Positions 45,626 through 54,357 of a stretch of DNA of 64,000 nucleotides are shown one piece after another. The position numbers and the translations under genes were made by a program. This DNA is from Rickettsia typhi (GTDB lineage Bacteria; Pseudomonadota; Alphaproteobacteria; Rickettsiales; UBA1997): NCBI GenBank assembly GCA_945865905.1, contig CAMBFC010000001.1, positions 62,001 to 126,000 on the forward strand, given 5' to 3'. How positions within the stretch are numbered: position 1 is the stretch's first letter; each line of letters starts with the position of its first letter. Below the pieces are notes generated by a model, which searched no databases, was not told the DNA's origin, and saw nothing but the letters and a program-made list of their open reading frames with translations.

Positions 45626-45705
45626 GATAAATCGGGTGCTGTAGATCATTTTATTTCGCGCGCAAGCACAGCTACATAAAATCAATAAGAAGTAAGTGAT
45701 TTATC
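45626..45705. repeat. Variable-stem palindrome family, copy C (arms not complementary through the middle)
   Basis: Identical core attttatttcgcgcgcaagcacagctacataaaat and outer gataaatc/gatttatc; middle of arms mismatched. Confidence 0.9.
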
Positions 45706-45736
45706 GCTAAAACGAGAACTATAAACAACACAAAAA

Positions 45737-47560
45737 TCAAACCAAAATATCCTCAATTATCATCTGCACTTTTTCAACACCCATCCAATTATTTATATTT
45801 AGTTCACCCGCAATATTAATTGGCTTGTTAAATTTTTGATCGAGAAGAATATCTGCGATGCGCGTACCAACGCTTCTAAATGCTACAGCCTGAAGGTTTC
45901 CTGAAAATCCAACATTGCTCAGCGAAGAAAAACTGCAACTGATATGTTCTTGACTTTGCCCAATAATTTTTGCACTAACACGACGCAAATTGCGAATAAT
46001 AAATTTTGGTCGCGAGTTTCCCATGCCATATGGCTCTAGCTTTTGTATGTTCTTCAATAAATTTAGATTGATGTTTTCTAAATCGAGATAACAACTAAAT
46101 TCGCGCAATTTTTCTTTGGTTAATTCGGTGATTTTTTCTGCTAATAATTCGTGGAAAAATTTTTGCAATTGTGGAATTTTTTCTGCTTCAACAGAAAACC
46201 CACCCGCCATCGCATGTCCTCCGCCTTCAAGCAGCAAGCCGTTTAAGCGCGCTTGCAAAATTGCATTTCCTATATCGATTCCATGAATTGAACGACATGA
46301 TGCTTTGCCAATTTTGGTGGTAGAATTTATGGCGATTACTGCGGTGGGGCGATTATATAAATCTTTTAAGCGCGAAGCGACGATGCCGATTACACCTTGA
46401 TGCCAGCCTTCTCCAACCGAGAAAACTAGGGGGTCTGCGCCACTATAACCATCGACTTTTTTTTCTAATTTTGCGATCGATTCTTCTAAAACTTTCGCCT
46501 CAATTTCTTTGCGCTCAGCATTTAATGCGTGAAGTTGTGCGGCGATTTCTTTGGCTTCATTTTCATTTTCGGTGGATAAAATTCGTGCACCTAAATCAGA
46601 TTTTCCTACACGCCCGCCAGCGTTGATGCGCGGACCGATGATGAAGCCGAGATGATAAGCACTTGGCTCTTCGTCAAGCGCCGCCACATCGCACAGCGCG
46701 CGAATTCCAAGGTTGTTGCGCGTGCGTAAAGTTTTTAGACCTTGGGCCACGAAGGCACGGTTTAGGCCGGTTAGCGGCATTACATCGCACACGGTTCCAA
46801 GTGCAACGAGATCGAGAAGTTGGAGGATTTTTGGTTCGGAGAATTTATTTTTTTCGGGCTTTTTTAAACTTTCTAAATCAGCGCCGCCAGAATAAAATCC
46901 AATCTCACGCAATCTTTTATTTATCGCCACCACAAACAAAAAACAAACTCCCGCCGCACATAAATTTTTATGCGAAAAAGTTTCATCAACGCGATTAGGG
47001 TTGATCACCGCTAGAGCCGCAGGCTTTTCCAAAACCCCCAAATGATGATCGATCACAATAATTTCTAGCCCCGCTTTTACCGCATCTTCAAAAGGCTTGA
47101 AAGCAACGGTTCCGCAATCAACCGTAATCACCAAATCTGTGCCGTTTTTTTTCAACGCCAAAAGCGCTTGCGAGTTGGGGCCATACCCTTCTAAGACGCG
47201 ATCGGGCACATAAATTTCTACCGCCACACCAATTTCACGAAAAAATCTTCGTAATAATGCAGAAGAAGTTGCGCCATCCACATCATAATCTGCAAAAATT
47301 GTGATTTTTTTCTTGCCCTTAATAGCGTTAATTACATGAACTACAGCAGCCTCCATATCCAGCAATCCAAAGGGATCAGGCAATGTTGCTTTGATAGTTG
47401 GGTTAAGAAAATTTTCGATATCATCGAGCGCGATATTTTTTGTCGCAATAATTTTTGCCAGCGCGTTAGGTAGATCAAATTTTTGTTGCAGCATTAAAGC
47501 AAAACGCTCGTCAAATTCTTTTTGTTGCCATGTGAAGCCTAGAGCGGATTGGTTATTCAT
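45737..47560 (-). CDS. recJ: single-stranded-DNA-specific exonuclease RecJ
   Basis: ITIFADYDVDGATSSALL, IVIDHHLG, GPRINAGGRVG, GGHAMAGGF. Confidence 0.96.
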   Translation of the reverse strand: MNNQSALGFTWQQKEFDERFALMLQQKFDLPNALAKIIATKNIALDDIENFLNPTIKATLPDPFGLLDMEAAVVHVINAIKGKKKITIFADYDVDGATSSALLRRFFREIGVAVEIYVPDRVLEGYGPNSQALLALKKNGTDLVITVDCGTVAFKPFEDAVKAGLEIIVIDHHLGVLEKPAALAVINPNRVDETFSHKNLCAAGVCFLFVVAINKRLREIGFYSGGADLESLKKPEKNKFSEPKILQLLDLVALGTVCDVMPLTGLNRAFVAQGLKTLRTRNNLGIRALCDVAALDEEPSAYHLGFIIGPRINAGGRVGKSDLGARILSTENENEAKEIAAQLHALNAERKEIEAKVLEESIAKLEKKVDGYSGADPLVFSVGEGWHQGVIGIVASRLKDLYNRPTAVIAINSTTKIGKASCRSIHGIDIGNAILQARLNGLLLEGGGHAMAGGFSVEAEKIPQLQKFFHELLAEKITELTKEKLREFSCYLDLENINLNLLKNIQKLEPYGMGNSRPKFIIRNLRRVSAKIIGQSQEHISCSFSSLSNVGFSGNLQAVAFRSVGTRIADILLDQKFNKPINIAGELNINNWMGVEKVQMIIEDILV

Positions 47561-47678
47561 TTAAATTTACTAACTAGTTATATATAAGGCGCTTCAGAAA
47601 TCTTAACCTTAATTTTCTTTTTTGATCTTTGTATTTCTGGATATCTTGCCAATAATATTTATAAATATTTTGCCTTCA

Positions 47679-47954
47679 TTATCTCAATTTTCTAATTTCT
47701 GCATAAACCTCATCACGCCTCTTAATCAATAAAACATGAACCACCTTCGCATCAAAACTATAAACCACGCGATATTTTTCTACCCTCACCCGATATAAAT
47801 CCTTATACCCAACAAGCTTTTTTGATGAATGAGGCAAGGGATCTAACAAAAGAGCCTCTAAGGCTTCTAAAATTTTCTCTGCCAATAAATGATTTTTCTC
47901 AACTGTGGTGTTAAGAAATCTTTGTGGTTGTTTATAGATTTCTAGAGAACGCAT
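47679..47954 (-). CDS. RelE/ParE-superfamily toxin
   Basis: LEALLLDPLPHSSKKLVGYKDLYRVRVEKYRVVYSFDAKVVHVLLIKRRDEVY. Confidence 0.85.
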   Translation of the reverse strand: MRSLEIYKQPQRFLNTTVEKNHLLAEKILEALEALLLDPLPHSSKKLVGYKDLYRVRVEKYRVVYSFDAKVVHVLLIKRRDEVYAEIRKLR

Positions 47955-47955
47955 T

Positions 47956-48213
47956 TTATTTGTGGTTTTTTATCTTGGTTTTAAGATTTTTAAGAAATGC
48001 TTGCGAGCCAGATTTGCCAAGCGAACCCTTCTCCTTAGAATCTATAGCCATTTTTCCAAGAATATGATCTTCCATTTCTTCTGGCATATTTTTCTCTAGC
48101 AAATCGATAAAAAAATCTTTGATGGTTGTATCGTGATTGAGTGTATAGAATTTAAGGGCCCTGTGATAGTTGTTTGGAATATCGATAGAGAGCCGAGTTG
48201 TTTCGTTTAACAT
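47956..48213 (-). CDS. cognate type II antitoxin (ribbon-helix-helix-like N-terminus)
   Basis: TRLSIDIPNNYHRALKFYTLNHDTTIKDFFIDLLEKNM, 1-nt gap to toxin gene. Confidence 0.7.
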   Translation of the reverse strand: MLNETTRLSIDIPNNYHRALKFYTLNHDTTIKDFFIDLLEKNMPEEMEDHILGKMAIDSKEKGSLGKSGSQAFLKNLKTKIKNHK

Positions 48214-48230
48214 AAATATTATTCTTTGAT

Positions 48231-48262
48231 TAAGTACATACTTATGTAAGTATATACTTATA
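48231..48262. promoter_or_regulatory. candidate operator of the toxin-antitoxin operon
   Basis: Iterated palindrome taagtacatacttatgtaagtatatacttata immediately upstream of antitoxin start. Confidence 0.5.
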
Positions 48263-48272
48263 ATTTAAGATT

Positions 48273-50012
48273 TCAAATCTTATCATAAGAAATTTTTTCC
48301 TTTTTCGCCCCAGGATGAGTAACCGCGCCAAACTGCGCCGACCCCACTGTTTGCGCATATTTCCACAATGTGCCGCTAGTGTAATCATTTTCTCGCGCAT
48401 GCCATGCAGCCTTGCGCGAAGCCAGTTCAGCATCAGATAATTCTACATCAATCGTGCCTTTTTTAGCATCGAGGATAATTTTATCACCATCTTGCAATAG
48501 CGCTATAACCCCGCCTACAGCGGCTTCTGGGCTTACATGGCCAACACAAAATCCTCTTGTGCCACCAGAAAATCTGCCATCGGTAATTAGCGCCACTTTG
48601 CTGCCCATGCCCTGCCCATAAATTGCCGCAGTTGTTGCTAGCATTTCGCGCATTCCGGGGCCACCGCGCGGGCCTTCATAGCGAATAATCAACACATCAC
48701 CTGCTTGATATTTTTTCTGCTCAACCGCTTTGAAACATAATTCTTCTGAATCGAAACAGCGCGCAGTTCCTGTAAAAGTTAGTTGATCTGGCGTCATTCC
48801 TGCAACTTTTACAATTGCGCCTTCTTTAGCCAAATTGCCTTTTAACACTACAACCCCGCCAGTTGGCGAAAGTGGTTTTTCTGGGCGATAAACTACATCT
48901 TGCTTTTCGTTAAACTTTACCGAAGCCAAATTTTCTGCCATAGTTTTTCCTGTAACAGTCATGCAATCGCCGTGAATGTAGCCCGCATCGAGCAGCACTT
49001 TCAAAATCATTTGCACGCCACCAACTTCATATAAGTCTTTCGCGACATATTTTCCACCCGGTTTCATATCGGCGATGTAAGGAGTTTTTTTGAAAATTTC
49101 TCCTACTGCAAAAATATCGAAATCAATTCCGCATTCATTGGCAAGCGCTGGCAAATGCAGTGCTGCATTGGTTGAACCGCCTGTTGCCGCAACAATTACC
49201 GCCGCATTTTCCAATGATTTTCTCGTAACAATATCGCGTGGTTTAATCTGCTTTTCGATCAAATTCATCACTGCCTTGCCGGAAGCATAAGCGTATTCAT
49301 CCCTAGACTCATATGGTGCCGGAGCCCCAGAAGACCCAGGCAATGCCAAGCCAATCGCCTCAGAAACACAAGCCATGGTATTCGCCGTAAACTGCCCGCC
49401 ACACGCGCCAGCACTAGGACAAGCCGCATGCGATAATTCTTGCAAATCTTTTTCTGACATTTTGCCAGCATCTCTCTGCCCTACAGCCTCAAAGACATCC
49501 ACGATTGTAACATCCTTCCCTTTAAAACGACCCGGAAGGATAGAACCGCCATACATAAAGACCGAAGGCACATTCAAGCGCACCATCGCCATCATCATTC
49601 CCGGTAAAGATTTGTCGCAACCAGCTAAACCAACCAACGCGTCATAGCAATGCCCGCGCACCGTCAGCTCGATAGAATCGGCGATAACTTCACGCGAAAC
49701 TAGCGAAGATTTCATACCTTGATGACCATTGGCAATGCCATCGGTAACCGTAATAGTAGTGAATTCGCGCGGCAAACCACCCGCATCTTTCACGCCTTTT
49801 TTTGCCGGTTGCGCTTGGCGTTGCAACGCGATATTGCAAGGCGCCGCCTCGTTCCACGCACTAACAACGCCAACAAAAGGCTTGGCTAGATCTTCATCGG
49901 TTAAACCTTGCGGATATAAATCGGTCTTAATGTTATAAAGCATCGTCTTGCGGCCTTCGCAGCCGTGAGATTGCGTAACATAGCGTGAGGGAAGTTTTGA
50001 TTTATCGATCAT
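48273..50012 (-). CDS. ilvD: dihydroxy-acid dehydratase
   Basis: SHGCEGRKTMLYNIKTD, GCDKSLPGMMMAM, CPSAGACGGQFTANTMACVSEAIGLALPGS. Confidence 0.97.
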   Translation of the reverse strand: MIDKSKLPSRYVTQSHGCEGRKTMLYNIKTDLYPQGLTDEDLAKPFVGVVSAWNEAAPCNIALQRQAQPAKKGVKDAGGLPREFTTITVTDGIANGHQGMKSSLVSREVIADSIELTVRGHCYDALVGLAGCDKSLPGMMMAMVRLNVPSVFMYGGSILPGRFKGKDVTIVDVFEAVGQRDAGKMSEKDLQELSHAACPSAGACGGQFTANTMACVSEAIGLALPGSSGAPAPYESRDEYAYASGKAVMNLIEKQIKPRDIVTRKSLENAAVIVAATGGSTNAALHLPALANECGIDFDIFAVGEIFKKTPYIADMKPGGKYVAKDLYEVGGVQMILKVLLDAGYIHGDCMTVTGKTMAENLASVKFNEKQDVVYRPEKPLSPTGGVVVLKGNLAKEGAIVKVAGMTPDQLTFTGTARCFDSEELCFKAVEQKKYQAGDVLIIRYEGPRGGPGMREMLATTAAIYGQGMGSKVALITDGRFSGGTRGFCVGHVSPEAAVGGVIALLQDGDKIILDAKKGTIDVELSDAELASRKAAWHARENDYTSGTLWKYAQTVGSAQFGAVTHPGAKKEKISYDKI

Positions 50013-50041
50013 TTGAAACTCTTAAAAAAATTAAAATTATA

Positions 50042-50755
50042 TTAATGCTGATGATCATGCCGATGCTGATAAACCGCCAGCTCACTGCTCTTGCGGCCAA
50101 ACAGCGCCAAATATTCTGGATGCTCATTCACCGATTCAGGCGCGCCATGGCAGCAAACATGCTGATTAACACAAAATACAAAATCAGTTTTTTGCATCAC
50201 CATCAACAAATCATGCGAAATCAATAATATCGCACATTTGCTTTGATTGCGAATTTCATCAATCACATGATAAAATTCTTCCACCGCACCAAGATCCATA
50301 TATTGCGTAGGCTCATCAAGCACCAGCAGATCTGGGTTGCCGATGATTGCGCGCAAAAATAAAACCTTCTGCAATTGCCCACCAGAAATATCATGAATTT
50401 GACGATGAAGAATTTTTTCGAGATTTAATTTGGCGAATTTTTTTACTGCAACAGCAACATCTTTTTCACTAATTTTGTGCAGCGAAAGGCGCAAAAAATC
50501 AATAACACGCAAAGGGATAGTTTTATCAAGTTCAATTTTTTGCGGCATATAACCAATTTTTACCGCACCTTTTTTTACCTTACCCGTTGTAGGCTTAATC
50601 ACCCCAAGCAAAATTCGCGCAATCGAAGTTTTTCCGCCACCATTAGGGCCAATTAGCGTAGTAATTTTGCCTTTTTTTAACTCAAGATTTATTCCACGCA
50701 AAATATTTTGCCCATCAATCACCAAACCAATATTTTCTAAACTTGCGACAATCAT
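50042..50755 (-). CDS. znuC: zinc ABC transporter ATP-binding protein ZnuC-like
   Basis: TLIGPNGGGKTSIARILLG, ISGGQLQKVLFLRAI, LLVLDEPTQYMD; His-rich C-terminus HRHDHQH. Confidence 0.88.
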   Translation of the reverse strand: MIVASLENIGLVIDGQNILRGINLELKKGKITTLIGPNGGGKTSIARILLGVIKPTTGKVKKGAVKIGYMPQKIELDKTIPLRVIDFLRLSLHKISEKDVAVAVKKFAKLNLEKILHRQIHDISGGQLQKVLFLRAIIGNPDLLVLDEPTQYMDLGAVEEFYHVIDEIRNQSKCAILLISHDLLMVMQKTDFVFCVNQHVCCHGAPESVNEHPEYLALFGRKSSELAVYQHRHDHQH

Positions 50756-50772
50756 TTTATGTAGGAATATTT

Positions 50773-51621
50773 TTACTTGAGAACAACTATATAATCAGAA
50801 TTTTTGTGTTCAATTTCTTTAAATCCCTCATCCAATAAATCCTTCATATATTCATCGCGTTTTTGATAAGATTCACAACCAGTTAAAATAGCATTAACTC
50901 TTTCCTCACTTCGCTTAGCAGATGCAACTAGGTTTGATCCAGCCATATTAGTAAAACCAGTTTTAAAGCCATCCGCACCCTTATAATCAGCCAATAAATG
51001 GTTAGAATTTTTATATTTTGTGCCATTATAAACAAATTCTTTCATCGCAAAAAACTTGCGATATTGCGGAAAATGCTTTTCTAAAGCATTAACAAGCCGC
51101 GCCAAATCATAGTTGGTGGTATAATGCCCATCCTCATGCAAGCCACTAGAATTACGAAAATTTGTATGCTCCATTTTTAGCTCCGCCGCTTTTTTGTTCA
51201 TCAGTTGGGCAAAATGCCACTCATCCCCCGCAACCGCTTCTGCCAAACTTGCAGCGTTTTCGTTAAATGATTTTATCAACATTCCTTTCAGAGCATTTTC
51301 AACAGTGATTTGATCGCCATCTTTTAGGTTTAGAGTGTTAATTTTGTTGACCTTACCAACCTCTTCAGCATTAGCAGAAATAGTTATTTTATGATCAAGA
51401 GTAAAATGTTTTTTATCCAAAGCTTCAAACACCAAATAAGCCGTCATCATTTTGGTTAGCGAGGCAGGAAAAATAATTTCATCAGCACGATTTTCGAATA
51501 AAATATGATTATTTTTATCATCAAAAACTAGAGCCGAATAATTGTTTTTGCACTGCGCCATCGCTGGTTTTGTAGCAAAAATAAACGCAACAAAAATAAT
51601 GATTAGCAATCTCAAATTCAT
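50773..51621 (-). CDS. D-alanyl-D-alanine carboxypeptidase family
   Basis: Signal peptide; PASLTKMMTAYLVFEAL (SxxK), SFNENAASLAEA (SxN), GADGFKTGFTNMAG (KTG). Confidence 0.9.
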   Translation of the reverse strand: MNLRLLIIIFVAFIFATKPAMAQCKNNYSALVFDDKNNHILFENRADEIIFPASLTKMMTAYLVFEALDKKHFTLDHKITISANAEEVGKVNKINTLNLKDGDQITVENALKGMLIKSFNENAASLAEAVAGDEWHFAQLMNKKAAELKMEHTNFRNSSGLHEDGHYTTNYDLARLVNALEKHFPQYRKFFAMKEFVYNGTKYKNSNHLLADYKGADGFKTGFTNMAGSNLVASAKRSEERVNAILTGCESYQKRDEYMKDLLDEGFKEIEHKNSDYIVVLK

Positions 51622-51628
51622 AAAAATA

Positions 51629-52789
51629 TTAACTTAAAATCTCCTCAACCGCTTTCTCCGTAGGTCTCTTCACTGACCCCATTCCCAAAATCTTTAACGC
51701 CACTTTGCTATTTTCTATTTGAAATTGCGCGATTTTTTTATTACCAATAATACCCTCTAACCTTTGCGCTATTGTCTCGGCGTTACAATTTTGTTGGATT
51801 AATTCTGGGATAATTTCATTTTCCATAATCAAATTAATCAAATTGGCAAATTTGATTTTAAGCAAAAATTTTGCCAAGAGATAGGTCAATAAATTCACCT
51901 TATAACATACCACCATCGGCAGCTCATAAAGCGAAGCCTCAAGCGTGTTGGTGCCCGATTTTGCTAAAGAAAAATCTGCCGCAAAAAGAGCGTCGGCTTT
52001 TTCTTCGCGATCAATAATCACATATTTTACATCGAGCGATTTTGCCATTCGCTCAACAATATTTTTAGTTTTTTCTACCACCGGAATCACCACCGACAAG
52101 TTATCAACGCGCCCCTTCAAAATATTAATCGCCTTAATAAATTCTGGAAAAATTTTCTTCACCTCTCCCTTGCGACTGCCGGGAGTAAGATAAATCAAGG
52201 TGTCCCTCGAATAAAATCCATGTTTATTACGAAAACGCAAACTTGCCTCATCTTTCATTTTCATATCGGGAGCATTCTCCATTATTGGATGGCCGATAAA
52301 AATAGTTTTAAGATTATGTTTAGTAAAATAAGGCGGCTCAAATGGCAAAATCGCCAATAATAAATCATAAAGTCGCGCAACTTTAAGTGCTCTTTTTTCG
52401 CGATAGGCCCAAACAGAAGGCGCGATTAAATGAATTTTTTTTGCAGCAGTATATTTTTGTACCTTTTTCATCACCCGAAAATTAAAATCGGGAGAGTCAA
52501 TGGTGATAATAAAATCAGGCTTTTGCAGCATTATCTCATCGGCAGTTTGATTGATTCTTTGCAAAATTTTAAACAAATGCGGCAAAACTTCTGCAAATCC
52601 CATAATTGATAAATCTTCCATCGCAAAAATTGAGCTCAAACCCCCTTCTTGCATAGACTTACCACCAACTCCAACAAATTCTACTACTTCGTTTTTTGCC
52701 AAAAACTTTCGCTTAATTTCATCAATTAATTTGGCCCCAAGCACATCACCTGAAGCCTCTCCGGCAATTATAAAAAATTTTTTTGTCAT
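51629..52789 (-). CDS. lpxB: lipid-A-disaccharide synthase
   Basis: FFIIAGEASGDVLGAKLI, APSVWAYREKRALKVA, LTPGSRKGEVKKIFP. Confidence 0.95.
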   Translation of the reverse strand: MTKKFFIIAGEASGDVLGAKLIDEIKRKFLAKNEVVEFVGVGGKSMQEGGLSSIFAMEDLSIMGFAEVLPHLFKILQRINQTADEIMLQKPDFIITIDSPDFNFRVMKKVQKYTAAKKIHLIAPSVWAYREKRALKVARLYDLLLAILPFEPPYFTKHNLKTIFIGHPIMENAPDMKMKDEASLRFRNKHGFYSRDTLIYLTPGSRKGEVKKIFPEFIKAINILKGRVDNLSVVIPVVEKTKNIVERMAKSLDVKYVIIDREEKADALFAADFSLAKSGTNTLEASLYELPMVVCYKVNLLTYLLAKFLLKIKFANLINLIMENEIIPELIQQNCNAETIAQRLEGIIGNKKIAQFQIENSKVALKILGMGSVKRPTEKAVEEILS

Positions 52790-52868
52790 TTTTCTTTACT
52801 TAAAAAGTTGAGCGCTAGTATAATAGATCTGCTTTCACATAGTATTTATAAACAATAACTTTACAAAA

Positions 52869-53885
52869 ATGTCTAGAAGAAAAATCGCTGTCGTTGGAGC
52901 CACTGGCAATGTTGGTCGCGAAATATTAAACATTTTGGCAGAACGCAATTTTCCTGCGGATGAAGTAGTGGCCCTGGCTTCAGCCAGTTCAATTGGCAAA
53001 AAAGTTAGCTATGGTGATAAAGATTTAGATGTTCAAGTTTTAGACACTTATGATTTTACCGGCACCGCCATTGCTTTATTTTCACCAGGAGGAGCGGTAT
53101 CAGCAATTCATGCGCCAAGAGCTGCTGCGCAAGGTTGCGTAGTTATTGATAACACCTCACATTTTAGAATGGATTCAAATGTGCCTTTGATCGTTCCAGA
53201 AGTAAATCCAGAAGCAATAGTTGGATACAAAAAAAGCAATATTATCGCCAATCCAAATTGCTCTACAATCCAAATGGTTGTTGCTTTAAAGCCACTTCAC
53301 GATTTAGCAAAAATCACTCGCGTTGTTGTTGCAACTTATCAATCAGTTTCTGGCGGCGGCAAAGAGGCGATGGACGAGCTTTTCAACTCAACAAAAAAAA
53401 TCTACGAAAATCAATTTTTGCCACCAAAAAAATTCAGCCGCAGAATCGCCTTTAATGTGATTCCGCAAATCGATTCTTTTATGGATGATGGATTCACTAA
53501 AGAAGAATGGAAAATGCGCGTTGAAACCAAAAAAATTCTCGATGAAAAAATCGAAGTTGTTGCTACTTGCGTAAGGGTTCCAGTTTTTGTTGCCCACTCT
53601 GAGTCAATCAATGTTGAATTTGAAAAGCCAATCTCAGTGAAAGAAGCCAGACGCGCACTCGAAAAATCCGACGGAATTTTAGTCATTGATAATCCAAAAG
53701 AAGGCCAATTTATCACGCCAATCGAATCTGCTGCAAAAGATGCGGTTTTTGTTTCGCGCTTACGCAAAGATCCTAGTGTTGCTAATGGATTGGCAATGTG
53801 GGTTGTTGCTGATAATTTGCGCAAAGGTGCGGCATTAAATGCAGTACAAATTGCCGAAATTTTGGTGAAAAAATTTGGATTGTAA
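52869..53885 (+). CDS. asd: aspartate-semialdehyde dehydrogenase
   Basis: IAVVGATGNVGREILNILAER, IIANPNCSTIQMVVALKPLH. Confidence 0.96.
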   Translation: MSRRKIAVVGATGNVGREILNILAERNFPADEVVALASASSIGKKVSYGDKDLDVQVLDTYDFTGTAIALFSPGGAVSAIHAPRAAAQGCVVIDNTSHFRMDSNVPLIVPEVNPEAIVGYKKSNIIANPNCSTIQMVVALKPLHDLAKITRVVVATYQSVSGGGKEAMDELFNSTKKIYENQFLPPKKFSRRIAFNVIPQIDSFMDDGFTKEEWKMRVETKKILDEKIEVVATCVRVPVFVAHSESINVEFEKPISVKEARRALEKSDGILVIDNPKEGQFITPIESAAKDAVFVSRLRKDPSVANGLAMWVVADNLRKGAALNAVQIAEILVKKFGL

Positions 53886-53945
53886 ATTGGATATCGCAAA
53901 GATCCCAAATTCATTAAATTTAAAAATCAGCTTTTTTGCATATTC

Positions 53946-54269
53946 TTAAAATCTAGTAACTAGCCTTTTTTGTTCACCTTGCAGTTTTTGATTGCCTTGG
54001 CTCGCAGTATGGGTAGATGGCTCCAATTGTCGCGATTGTTTCTTGGCGTTTAAGCCATCATCTGGCGCCAAATTAATTCGCTTACTATATTCTGGCAAAA
54101 TTTTTATAATAGAGGATATACAAAAAAACATCCCACCAATAATCCCAATAGAACCAACACCATAAGTTAAAATCTCCGCAGTTCTGTCGTTGTGGCCAGT
54201 ATCGATAATAATATAGCTAACAAATATTATTGCGAATGCGATTGGTATTTTGACAAGATTTGCAATCAT
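53946..54269 (-). CDS. small membrane protein, hypothetical
   Basis: 107-aa ORF with two hydrophobic segments. Confidence 0.45.
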   Translation of the reverse strand: MIANLVKIPIAFAIIFVSYIIIDTGHNDRTAEILTYGVGSIGIIGGMFFCISSIIKILPEYSKRINLAPDDGLNAKKQSRQLEPSTHTASQGNQKLQGEQKRLVTRF

Positions 54270-54357
54270 AAAATAATTTTGAAATAATTTTTAGAGTTAT
54301 AACTCTAAACATAACAAATATATTTCTCGATCCACATAAGGCAAGATCAAAAACAAG

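Noticed and set aside
18792-45705. Palindromes as CRISPR repeats or tRNA genes
   Set aside because: Only three dispersed copies without spacers; no cloverleaf or anticodon arm in the loop.
46663-46998. Plus-strand ORF opposite recJ
   Set aside because: Antisense to conserved recJ coding region.
48267-48281. aagatttcaaatctt inverted repeat at the ilvD 3' end
   Set aside because: Short, AT-rich and not distinguishable from chance; could be a weak terminator at most.
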